The position numbers and the translations under genes are program-made. The notes under the pieces were generated by a model. That model saw only the letters and a list, made by a program, of their open reading frames with translations, did no database searches and was not told the DNA's origin. From Nomia melanderi (Eukaryota; Arthropoda; Insecta; Hymenoptera; Halictidae), in NCBI RefSeq assembly GCF_051020985.1, contig NW_027475133.1, positions 1,674,001-1,738,000 of the forward strand: a stretch of 64,000 nt of DNA, written 5' to 3'. The stretch's first letter is position 1. The number at the start of each line of letters is the position of its first letter. Shown piece after piece: positions 39,026 through 49,850 of this stretch.

Positions 39026-40736
39026 TCAAAGTGCATTGTCTGTAGGAGGCCCTGGCGCATGAATCTGGGCAGCGGGAACGACCTCGGACCACCAGGGGCC
39101 GAGAAAACCACAGTCTCATGGGGCCGGACACTCAGGGTCAGGGGAAAATCCAATATATATCTGGTGATATCTCGGGTGCTATTAGAGATAGCGCAATAAA
39201 TCAAAGTGCATTGTCTGCAGGAGGCCCTGGCGCATGAATCTGTGCAGCGGGAACGACCTCGGAACACCAGGGGCCGAGAAAACCACCGTCTCATGGGGCC
39301 GGACACTCAGGGTCAGTGAAAAATCCAATATATATCTGGTGATATCTCGGGTGCTATTACAGATAGCGTAATAAATCAAAGTGCATTGTCTGTAGGAGGC
39401 CCTGGCGCATGAATCTGTGCAGCGGGAACGACCTCGGACCACCAGGGTCCGAGAAAACCACAGTCTCATGGGGCCGGACACTCAGGGTCAGGGAAAAATC
39501 CATTATATATCTGGTGATATATCGGGTGTCATTAGAGATAGCTCGATAAATCAAATTGCATTGTCTGCAGGAGGCCCTGACGCATGAATCTGTGCAGCGG
39601 GAACGACCTCGGACCACCAGGGGCCGAGAAAACCACAGTCTCATGGGGCCGAGAACTCAGGGTCAGGCAAAAATCCAATATATATCTGGTGATATCTCGG
39701 GTGCTATTACACGTAGCGCATTAAACCAACGCGCATTGTCTGTAGGAGGCCATGGCGCATGAATCTGTGCAGCGGGAACGACCTCGGACCACCTGGGGCC
39801 GATAAAACCACCGTCTCATGGGGCCGGACACTCAGGGTCAGGGGAAAATCCAATATATATCTGGTGATATCTCGGGTGCTATTACAGATAGCGCAATAAA
39901 TCAAAGTGCATTGTCTGTAGGAGGCCCTGGCGCATGAATCTGTGCAGCGGGAACGACCTCGGACCACCAGGGGCCGAGAAGACCGCAGTCTCATGGGGAC
40001 GGACTCTCAGGGTCAGGGAAAAATCCAATATATATCTGGTGATATCTCGGGCGCTATTAGAGATAGCGCAATAAACCAAAGTGAATTATCTGCAGGAGGC
40101 CCTGGCGCATGAATCTGTGCAGCGGGAACGACCTCGGGCCACCAGGGGCTGAGAAAACGACCGTCTCATGGGGCCGGACACTCAGGGTCAGTGAAAAATC
40201 CAATATATATCTGGTGATATCTCGGCTGCTATTACAGATAGCGGAATAAATCAAAGTGCATTGTCTGTAGGAGGCCCTGGCGCATGAATCTGTGCAGCGG
40301 GAACGACCTCGGACCACCAGGGGCCGAGAAAACCACAGTCTCATGGGGCCGGACACTCAGGGTCAGGGGAAAATCCAGTATATATCTGGTGATATCTCGG
40401 GTGCTATTAGAGATAGCGCAATAAACCAAAGTGAATTATCTGCAGGAGGCCCTGGCGCATGAATCTGTGCAGCGGGAACGACCTCGGGCCACCAGGGGCT
40501 GAGAAAACGACCGTCTCATGGGGCCGGACACTCAGGGTCAGTGAAAAATCCAATATATATCTGGTGATATCTCGGCTGCTATTACAGATAGCGGAATAAA
40601 CCAAAGTGCATTGTCTGTAGGAGGCCCTGGCGCATGAATCTGTGCAGCGGGAACGACCTCGGACCACCAGGGGCCGAGAAAACCACAGTCTCATGGGGCC
40701 GGACACTCAGGGTCAGGGGAAAATCCAGTATATATC
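39026..40736 (+). repeat. 12-mer HOR, unit 2 (identity ends near 40,736)
   Basis: This direct copy of 36,925-38,635 diverges where this unit reads CCAGTATATATCTGG and unit 1 reads CCAATATAGATCTGG. Its later part is in turn the partner of 49,682-50,700 (offset 9,275). Confidence 0.88.
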
Positions 40737-41430
40737 TGGTGATATCTCGGGTGCTATTAGAGATAGCGCAATAAGCCAAAGTGAATTATCTGCAGGAGGC
40801 CCTGGCGCATGAATCTGTGCAGCGGGAACGTCCTCGGACCTCCAGGGGCCGAGACAACCACCGTCTCAAGGGGCCGGACACTCAGGGTCAGGGTAAAATC
40901 CAATATGTATCTGGTGATATCTCGGGTGCTATTACAGATAGCGCAATAAATCAAAGTGCATTATCTGTAGGTGGCCCTGTCGCATGAATCTGTGCAGCGG
41001 GAACGACCTCGGAACACCAGGGGCCGAAAAAACCACAGTCTCATGAGGCCGGACTCTCACGGTCAGGGTAAAATCCAATATATATCTGGTGATATCTCGG
41101 GTGCTATTACAGATAGCGCAATAAATCAAAGTGCATTGTCTGTAGGAGGCCCTGGCGCATGAATCTGTGCAGAGGGAACGACCTCGGACCACCAGGGGCC
41201 GAGAAAACGACCGTCTCATGGGGCCGGACACTCAGGGTCAGGGGAAAATCCAATATAGATCTGGTGATATCTCGGGTGCTATTAGAGATAGCGCGATAAA
41301 TCAAAGTGAATTATCTGCAGGAGGCCCTGGCGCATGCATCTGTGGCAGCGGGAACGACCTCGGATCACCAGGGGCCGAGAAAACCACCGTCTCATGGGGC
41401 CGGGCACTCAGGGTCTGGGGAAAAGCCAAT
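40407..41430 (+). repeat. Dispersed block shared with 49,682-50,705
   Basis: The offset is 9,275 bp (53 monomers). Shared markers in order are the CTCGGGCCACC/GGGGCTGAG monomer, GAACGTCCTCGGACCTCC with CTCAAGGGGCC, a GTGCATTATCTGTAGG alpha/beta recombinant, GACTCTCACGGTC, the AGATCT AT box, and CTGTGGCAGC (+1). This block and its partner sit in different HOR contexts. Confidence 0.85.
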
Positions 41431-43632
41431 ATATATCTGGTGATATCTCGGGTTATATTACAGATAGCACAATAAATCAAAGTGAATTATCTGCAGGAGG
41501 CCCTGGCCCATGCATCTGTGCAGCGGGAACGACCTCGGACCACCAGGGGCCGAGAAAACCACCGTCTCATGGGGCCGGACACTCAGGGTCAGGGAAAAAT
41601 GCAATATATATCTGGTGATATGTCGGGTGCTATTACAGATAGCACAATAAATCAAAGTGGATTGTCTGGACGAGGCCCTGGCGCATGAATCTGGGCAGCG
41701 GGAACGACCTCGGACCACCAGGGGCCGAGAAAACCACAGTCTCATGGGGCCGGACACTCAGGGTCAGGGGAAAATCCAATATATATCTGGTGATATCTCG
41801 GGTGCTATTAGAGATAGGGCAATAAACCAAAGTGAATTATCTGCAGCAGGCCCTGGCGCATGAATCTGTGCAACGGGAACGACCTCGCACCACCAGGGGC
41901 CGAGAAAACCACAGTCTCATGGGGCCGGACACTCAGGGTCAGGGGAAAATCCAATATATATCTGGTGATATCTCGGGTGCTATTACAGATAGAGCAATAA
42001 ATCAAAGTGCATTGTCTGTAGGAGGCCCTGGCGCATGAATCTCTGCAGCGGGAACAACCTCGGACCACCAGGGGCCGAGAAAACCACCGTCTCATGGGGC
42101 CGGACACTCAGGGTCAGGGAAAAATGCTATATATATCTGGTGATATGTCGGGTGCTATTACAGATAGCGCAAAAAATCAAAGTGCATTGTCTGGAGGAGG
42201 CCCTGGCGCATGTATCTGGGCAGCGGGAACGACCTCGAACCACCAGGGGCCGAGAAAACCACAGTCTCATGGGGCCGGACACTCAGGGTCAGGGGAAAAT
42301 CCAATATATATCTGGTGATATCTCGGGTGCTATTAGATACAGCGCAATAAACCAAAGTGAATTATCTGCAGGAGGCCCTGGCGCATGAATCTGGGCAGCG
42401 GGAACGACCTCGGACCACCAGGGGCCGAGAAAACCACAGTCTAATGGGGCCGGACACTCAGGGTCAGGGGAAAATCCAATATATATCTGGTGATATCTCG
42501 GGTGCTATTAGAGATAGCGCAATAAACCAAAGTGAATTATCTGCAGGAGGCCCTGCCGCATGCATCTGTGCAGCGGGAACGACCTCGGAACACCAGGGGC
42601 CGAGAAAACCACCGTCTCATGGGGCCGGACACTCAGGGTCAGGGAAAAATCCAATATATATCTGGTGATATCTCGGGTTATATTACAGATAGCACAATAA
42701 ATCAAAGTGCATTGTCTGTAGGAGGCCCTGACGCATGAATCTGTGCAGAGGGAACGACCTCGGACCACCAGGGGCCGAGAAAACTACCGTCTCATGGCGC
42801 CGGACACTCAGGGTCAGGGGAAAATCCAATATATATCTGGTGATATCTCGGGTGCTATTACAGATAGCGCAATAAATCAAAGTGAATTATCTGCAGGAGG
42901 CCCTGGCGCATGAATCTGTGCAGCGGGAACGACCTCGGACCACCAGGGGCCGAGAAAACCACAGTCTCATGGAGCCGGACACTCAGGGTCAGGGGAAAAT
43001 CCAATATATATCTGGTGATATCTCGGGTGCTATTACAGATAGCGCAATAAACCAAAGTGAATTATCTGCAGGAGGCCCTGGCGCATGAATCTGTGCAGCG
43101 GGAACGACCTCGGACCACCAGGGGCCGAGAAAACCACAGTCTCATGGAGCCGGACACTCAGGGTCAGGGGAAAATCCAATATATATCTGGTGATATCTCG
43201 GGTGCTATTACAGATAGCGCAATAAATCAAAGTGAATTATCTGCAGGAGGCCCTGGCGCATGAATCTGTGCAGCGGGAACGACCTCGGACCACCAGGGGC
43301 CGAGAAAACCACAGTCACATGGGGCCGGTCACTCAGGGTCAGGGGAAAATCCAATATATATCTGGTGATATCTCGGGTGCTATTAGATACAGCGCAATAA
43401 ACCAAATTGAATTATCTGCAGGAGGCCCTGGCGCATGAATCTGGGCAGCGGGAACGACCTCGGACCACCAGGGGCCGAGAAAACCACAGTCTAGTGGGGC
43501 CGGACACTCAGGGTCTGGGGAAAATCCAATATGTATCTGCTGATATCTCGGGTGCTATTAGAGATAGCGTAACAAACCAAAGTGCATTGTCTGTAGGAGG
43601 CCCTGGCGCATGAATCTGTGCAGCGGGAACGA

Positions 43633-43649
43633 CCTCTGACCACAAGAGG
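43633..43649. other. Alternative dyad CCTCT-GACCACA-AGAGG
   Basis: Three substitutions in the GC-rich dyad region create a new perfect 5-bp inverted repeat. It is seen next to D monomers and in related monomers (44,508, 45,558, 46,433, 48,008, 57,822, 62,551). Intermediates with one or two of the changes exist: CTCTGACCACCAGG at 52,559 and CTCTGACCACAAGGGG at 48,709, 53,259 and 53,609. Confidence 0.75.
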
Positions 43650-43751
43650 CCGAGAAAACCACCGTCTCATGGGGCCGGACACTCAGGGTCGAGGAAAAAT
43701 CCAATATATATCTGGTGATATCTCGGGTGCTATTACAGATAGCGCGATAAA

Positions 43752-43926
43752 TCAAAGTGCATTGTCTGTAGGAGGCACTGGCGAATGAGTCTGTGCAGCA
43801 GGAACGACCTCGAACCACCAGGGGCCGAGAAAATTACAGATATTCGGAATCCGTCACCCAAGGTCATGTGAAAATCCAGCATATATCTGGTGATATTTCG
43901 GGTGCTATTATAGATAGCGCAATACA
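43752..43926 (+). repeat. Diverged D-class monomer, copy 1
   Basis: D monomers keep the 175-bp length and both ends but are heavily substituted in the middle. After GAGAAAA they read TTACAGATATTCGGAATCCG and then TCACCCAAGGTCATGTG, where ordinary monomers have the CATGGGGCCGG and CTCAGGGTCAGG blocks. They also have GGCACTGGCGAATGAG, AGCAGGAACG, CTCGAACC, CAGCATATATC, GATATTTCGGG and TTATAGATAGC. Seven copies exist, all between 43.7 and 62.9 kb. This copy ends AATACACC where most others have AATAAACC. Confidence 0.92.
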
Positions 43927-45151
43927 CCAAAGTGAATTATCTGCAGGAGGCCCTGGCGCATGAATCTGTGCAGCGGGAACGACCTCGGGCCACCAGGGGC
44001 TGAGAAAACGACCGTCTCATGGGGCCGGACACTCAGGGTCAGTGAAAAATCCAGTATATATCTGGTGATATCTCGGGTGCTATTAGAGATAGCGCAATAA
44101 ACCAAAGTGAATTATCTGCAGGAGGCGCTGGCGCATGAATCTGTGCAGCGGGAACGTCCTCGGACCTCCAGGGGCCGAGACAACCACAGTCTCATGGGGC
44201 CGGACACTCAGGGTCAGGGGAAAATCCAATATATATCTGGTGATGTCTCGGGTGCTATTACAGATAGCGCAATAAATCAAAGTGCATTGTCTGTAGGAGG
44301 CCCTGGCGCATGAATCTGTGCAGCGGGAACGACCTCGGACCATCAGGGGCCGAAAAAACCACAGTCTCATGGGGCCGGACACTCATGGTCAGGGTAAAAT
44401 CCAATATATATCTGGTGATATCTCGGGTGCTATTACAGATAGCGCAATAAATCAAAGTGCATTGTCTGTAGGAGGCCCTGGCGCATGAATCTGTGCAGCG
44501 GGAACGACCTCTGACCACAAGAGGCCGAGAAAACCACCGTCTCAAGGGGCCGGGCACTCAGGGTCTGGGGAAAATCCAATATATATCTGGTGATATCTCG
44601 GGTGCTATTAGAGATAGCGTAATAAACCAAAGTGCATTGTCTGTAGGAGGCCCTGGCGCATGAATCTGTGCAGCGGGAACGACCTCGGACCACCAGGGGC
44701 CGAGAAAACTACAGTCTCATGCGGCCGGACACTCAGGGTCTGGGGAAAATCCAATATATATCTGATGATATCTCGGGTCCTATTACAGATAGCGAAATAA
44801 ATCAAAGTGCATTGTCTGTAGGAGGCCCTGGCGCATGAATCTGTGCAGCGGGAACGACCTCGGACCACCAGGGGACGAGGAAACCACAGTCTCATGGGGC
44901 CGGACACTCAGGGTCAGGGAAAAATCCAATATATATCTGGTGATATCTTGGGTGCTATTAGCGATAGCGTAATAAACCAAAGTGAATTATCTGCAGGAGG
45001 CCCTGGCGCAAGAATCTGTGCAGCGGGAACGACCTCGGACCACCAGGGGCCGAGACAACAACCGTCTCATGGGGCCGGACACTCAGGGTCAGGGAAAAAT
45101 CCAATATATATCTGGTGATATCTCGGGTGCTATTACAGATAGCGCAATAAA

Positions 45152-47051
45152 TCAAAGTGAATTATCTGCAGGAGGCCCTGGCGCATGAATCTGTGCAGCG
45201 GGAACGACCTCGGACCACCAGGGGCCGAGAAAACCACAGTCACATGGGGCCGGTCACTCAGGGTCAGGGGAAAATCCAATATATATCTGGTGATATCTCG
45301 GGTGCTATTAGATACAGCGCAATAAACCAAATTGAATTATCTGCAGGAGGCCCTGGCGCATGAATCTGGGCAGCGGGAACGACCTCGGACCACCAGGGGC
45401 CGAGAAAACCACAGTCTAGTGGGGCCGGACACTCAGGGTCTGGGGAAAATCCAATATGTATCTGCTGATATCTCGGGTGCTATTAGAGATAGCGTAACAA
45501 ACCAAAGTGCATTGTCTGTAGGAGGCCCTGGCGCATGAATCTGTGCAGCGGGAACGACCTCTGACCACAAGAGGCCGAGAAAACCACCGTCTCATGGGGC
45601 CGGACACTCAGGGTCGAGGAAAAATCCAATATATATCTGGTGATATCTCGGGTGCTATTACAGATAGCGCGATAAATCAAAGTGCATTGTCTGTAGGAGG
45701 CACTGGCGAATGAGTCTGTGCAGCAGGAACGACCTCGAACCACCAGGGGCCGAGAAAATTACAGATATTCGGAATCCGTCACCCAAGGTCATGTGAAAAT
45801 CCAGCATATATCTGGTGATATTTCGGGTGCTATTATAGATAGCGCAATACACCAAAGTGAATTATCTGCAGGAGGCCCTGGCGCATGAATCTGTGCAGCG
45901 GGAACGACCTCGGATCACCAGGGGCTGAGAAAACGACCGTCTCATGGGGCCGGACACTCAGGGTCAGTGAAAAATCCAGTATATATCTGGTGATATCTCG
46001 GGTGCTATTAGAGATAGCGCAATAAACCAAAGTGAATTATCTGCAGGAGGCGCTGGCGCATGAATCTGTGCAGCGGGAACGTCCTCGGACCTCCAGGGGC
46101 CGAGACAACCACAGTCTCATGGGGCCGGACACTCAGGGTCAGGGGAAAATCCAATATATATCTGGTGATGTCTCGGGTGCTATTACAGATAGCGCAATAA
46201 ATCAAAGTGCATTGTCTGTAGGAGGCCCTGGCGCATGAATCTGTGCAGCGGGAACGACCTCGGACCATCAGGGGCCGAAAAAACCACAGTCTCATGGGGC
46301 CGGACACTCATGGTCAGGGTAAAATCCAATATATATCTGGTGATATCTCGGGTGCTATTACAGATAGCGCAATAAATCAAAGTGCATTGTCTGTAGGAGG
46401 CCCTGGCGCATGAATCTGTGCAGCGGGAACGACCTCTGACCACAAGAGGCCGAGAAAACCACCGTCTCAAGGGGCCGGGCACTCAGGGTCTGGGGAAAAT
46501 CCAATATATATCTGGTGATATCTCGGGTGCTATTAGAGATAGCGTAATAAACCAAAGTGCATTGTCTGTAGGAGGCCCTGGCGCATGAATCTGTGCAGCG
46601 GGAACGACCTCGGACCACCAGGGGCCGAGAAAACTACAGTCTCATGCGGCCGGACACTCAGGGTCTGGGGAAAATCCAATATATATCTGGTGATATCTCG
46701 GGTCCTATTACAGATAGCGAAATAAATCAAAGTGCATTGTCTGTAGGAGGCCCTGGCGCATGAATCTGTGCAGCGGGAACGACCTCGGACCACCAGGGGA
46801 CGAGGAAACCACAGTCTCATGGGGCCGGACACTCAGGGTCAGGGAAAAATCCAATATATATCTGGTGATATCTTGGGTGCTATTAGCGATAGCGTAATAA
46901 ACCAAAGTGAATTATCTGCAGGAGGCCCTGGCGCAAGAATCTGTGCAGCGGGAACGACCTCGGACCACCAGGGGCCGAGACAACAACCGTCTCATGGGGC
47001 CGGACACTCAGGGTCAGGGAAAAATCCAATATATATCTGGTGATATCTCGG
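45152..47051 (+). repeat. 11-mer HOR of domain 4, unit 2
   Basis: This is a near-identical adjacent copy of unit 1. It ends at about 47,051, where the sequence changes to GGGTTATATTACAGATAGCAC and continues as a copy of 41,458 onward. The last monomer is therefore a hybrid of the two families. Confidence 0.9.
45677..45851 (+). repeat. D-class monomer, copy 2
   Basis: This is the unit 2 counterpart of copy 1, exactly 1,925 bp away, with the same AATACACC end. It is preceded by the CTCTGACCACAAGAGG monomer with GGGTCGAGG, forming a two-monomer cassette. Confidence 0.92.
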
Positions 47052-47601
47052 GTTATATTACAGATAGCACAATAAATCAAAGTGAATTATCTGCAGGAGG
47101 CCCTGGCCCATGCATCTGTGCACCGGGAACGACCTCGGACCACCAGGGGCCGAGAAAACCACCGTCTCATGGGGCCGGACACTCAGGGTCAGGGAAAAAT
47201 GCAATATATATCTGGTGATATGTCGGGTGCTATTACAGATAGCACAATAAATCAAAGTGGATTGTCTGGACGAGGCCCTGGCGCATGAATCTGGGCAGCG
47301 GGAACGACCTCGGACCACAAGGGGCCGAGAAAACCACAGTCTCATGGGGCCGGACACTCAGGGTCAGGGGAAAATCCAATATATATCTGGTGATATCTCG
47401 GGTGCTATTAGAGATAGGGCAATAAACCGAAGTGAATTATCTGCAGCAGGCCCTGGCGCATGAATCTGTGCAACGGGAACGACCTCGCACCACCAGGGGC
47501 CGAGAAAACCACAGTCTCATGGGGCCGGACACTCAGGGTCAGGGGAAAATCCAATATATATCTGGTGATATCTCGGGTGCTATTACAGATAGCGCAATAA
47601 A

Positions 47602-48560
47602 TCAAAGTGCATTGTCTGCAGGAGGCCCTTGCGAATGAATCTGTTCAGCGGGAACGACCTCGGATCACCAGGGGCCGAGAAAACCACCGACACATGGGGC
47701 CGGACACTCAGGGTCGAGGAAAAATCCAATATATATCTGGTGATATCTCGGGTGCTATTAGAGATAGCGCGATAAATCAAAGTGAATTATCTGCAGGAGG
47801 CCCTGGCGCATGCATCTGTGCAGCGGGAACGACCTCGGACCACCAGGGGCCGAGAAAATCACCGTCTCATGGGGACGGGCACTCAGGGTCTGGGGAAAAT
47901 CCAATATGTATCTGCTGATATCTCGGGTGCTATTAGAGATAGCGTAACAAACCAAAGTGCATTGTCTGTAGGAGGCCCTGGCGCATGAATCTGTGCAGCG
48001 GGAACGACCTCTGACCACAAGAGGCCGAGAAAACCACCGTCTCATGGGGCCGGACACTCAGGGTCGAGGAAAAATCCAATATATATCTGGTGATATCTCG
48101 GGTGCTATTACAGATAGCGCGATAAATCAAAGTGCATTGTCTGTAGGAGGCACTGGCGAATGAGTCTGTGCAGCAGGAACGACCTCGAACCACCAGGGGC
48201 CGAGAAAATTACAGATATTCGGAATCCGTCACACAAGGTCATGTGAAAATCCAGCATATATCTGGTGATATTTCGGGTGCTATTATAGATAGCGCAATAA
48301 ACCAAAGTGAATTATCTGCAGTAGGCCCTGGCGCATGCATCTGTGCAGCGGGAACGACCTCGGACAACCAGGGGCCGAGAAAGCCACAGACTCATGGGGC
48401 TGGACACTCAGGGTTAGGGAAAAATCCAATATATATCTGGTGATATCTCGGGTGCTATTACAGATAGTACAATAAATCAAAGTGCACTGTCTGTAGGAGG
48501 CCCTGGCGCATGAATCTGTGCAGCGGGAACGACCTCGGACCACCAGGGGCCGAGAAAACC
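47602..48560 (+). repeat. E-D cassette of about 5 monomers
   Basis: The cassette starts with a monomer bearing GGCCCTTGCGAATG and CTGTTCAGC (E), and passes through GGGGACGGGCACTC with GTAACAAACC and CTCTGACCACAAGAGG to D. It continues with CTCGGACAACC and GAAAGCCACAGACTC. Full copies lie at 57,416-58,370 and 62,145-63,100. E alone also starts at 51,452, where it is joined to a different neighbour. Confidence 0.85.
48127..48301 (+). repeat. D-class monomer, copy 3
   Basis: This copy has GTCACACAAGG where the others have GTCACCCAAGG, and ends AATAAACC. It is preceded by the CTCTGACCACAAGAGG cassette monomer. It lies 2,450 bp (14 monomers) from copy 2. Confidence 0.92.
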
Positions 48561-49850
48561 ACCGTCTCATGGGGACGGACACTCAGGGTCTGGCGAAAAT
48601 CCACTATATATCTGGTGATATCTCGGGTGCTATTAGAGATAGCGCAATAAACCAACTGCATTGTCTGTAGGAGGCCCTGGCGCATGAATCTGTGCAGCGG
48701 GAGCGACCTCTGACCACAAGGGGCCGAGAAAACCACAGTCTCATGGGGCCGGACACTCAGGGTCAGGGGAAAATCCAGTATATATCTGGTGATATCTCGG
48801 GTGCTATTAGAGATAGCGCAATAAACCAAAGTGAATTATCTGCAGGATGCCCTGGCGCATGAATCTGTGCAGCGGGAACGACCTCGGACCACCAGGGGCC
48901 GAAAAAACCACAGTCTCATGGGGCCGGACACTCATGGTCAGGGTAAAATCCAATATATATCTGGTGATATCTCGGGTGCTATTACAGATAGCGCAATAAA
49001 TCAAAGTGCATAGTCTGTAGGAGGCCCCGGCGCATGAATCTGTGCAGCGGGAACGACCTCGGACGACCAGGGGCCTTGAAAACCACAGTCTCATGGGGCC
49101 GGACACTCAGGGTCAGGGGAAAATCCAATTTATATCTGGTGATATCTCGGGTGCTATTAGAGATAGCGCAATAAATCAATGTGCATTGTCTGTAGGAGAC
49201 CCTGGCGCATGAATCTGTGCAGCGGGAACGACCTCGGACCACCACGGGCCGAGAAAACGACCGTCTCATGGGGCCGGACGCTCAGGGTCAGTGAAAAATC
49301 CAATATATATCTGGTGATATCTCGGGTGCTATTACAGATAGCGCAATAAATCAAAGTGCAATGTCTGTAGGAGGCCCTGGCGCATGAATCTGTGCAGCGG
49401 GAACGACCTCGGGCCACCAGGGGCCCAGAAAACCACAGTCTCATGTGGCCGGACACTCAGGGTCAGGGAAAAATCCATTATATATCTGGTGATATATCGG
49501 GTGCCATTAGAGATAGCTCGATAAATCAAAGTGCATTGTCTGCAGGAGGCCCTGACGCATGAACCTGTGCAGCGGGAACGACCTCGGACCACCAGGGGCC
49601 GATAAAACCACCGTCTCATGGGGCCGGACACTCAGGGTCAGGGGAAAATCCAATATATATCTGGTGATATCTCGGGTGCTATTACAGATAGCGCAATAAA
49701 CCAAGGTGAATTATCTGCAGGAGGCCCTGGCGCATGAATCTGTGCAGCGGGAACGACCTCGGGCCACCAGGGGCTGAGAAAACGACCGTCTCATGGGGCC
49801 GGACACTCAGGGTCAGTGAAAAATCCAGTATATATCTGGTGATATCTCGG
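48127..49850 (+). repeat. 26-28-mer repeat of domain 5, left copy
   Basis: This aligns to 52,677-54,580. Rare shared markers in order are D, GTGCACTGTC, GGGGACGGACACTC with GGCGAAAATCCAC, GGGAGCGACCTC, CACTCATGGTC, TGCATAGTCTG with GGCCCCGGCG, ACCACGGGCC, GTGCAATGTCTG, GGGGCCCAGAAAACC and GATATATCGGG. One monomer here is 174 bp (ACCAACTGC at 48,651). This copy lacks the two TAGTA insertions, so they arose in the right copy. Confidence 0.83.

Larger units (their letters stand above)
35700..43226. repeat. Domain 3: heterogeneous transition region
   Basis: The CCCTCGCGC family ends here. The first part (35,875-36,424) has many private substitutions and no close partner in the window. It is followed by a 12-monomer tandem duplication (36,925-40,736), then blocks repeated elsewhere: 38,541-39,000 with 41,167-41,626 (offset 2,626), 41,458-42,000 with 47,058-47,600 (offset 5,600), and 42,683-43,080 with 51,083-51,480 (offset 8,400). 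It carries +1 insertions at 38,718 and 41,343. No gene is present. Confidence 0.85.
43227..45151 (+). repeat. 11-mer HOR of domain 4, unit 1 (1,925 bp)
   Basis: Eleven monomers are repeated immediately at 45,152. Markers include CAGTCACATGGGG, TTAGATACAGCGC, CAGTCTAGTGGGG, GTAACAAACC, CTCTGACCACAAGAGGCC, the D monomer (43,752-43,926), GGCGCTGGCGC and GCGCAAGAATC. Differences seen from unit 2 are CTCGGGCCACC against CTCGGATCACC and TCTGATGAT against TCTGGTGAT. This 1,925-bp unit is unrelated in variant content to the 1,925-bp unit of domain 2. Confidence 0.92.

Noticed and set aside
28985..47051. The two 1,925-bp (11-mer) units in domains 2 and 4 as one family
   Set aside because: They share only the number of monomers. 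Their diagnostic variants differ entirely (CCCTCGCGC and GGCGCCTGAAGC against D, CAGTCTAGTGG and GCGCAAGAATC).
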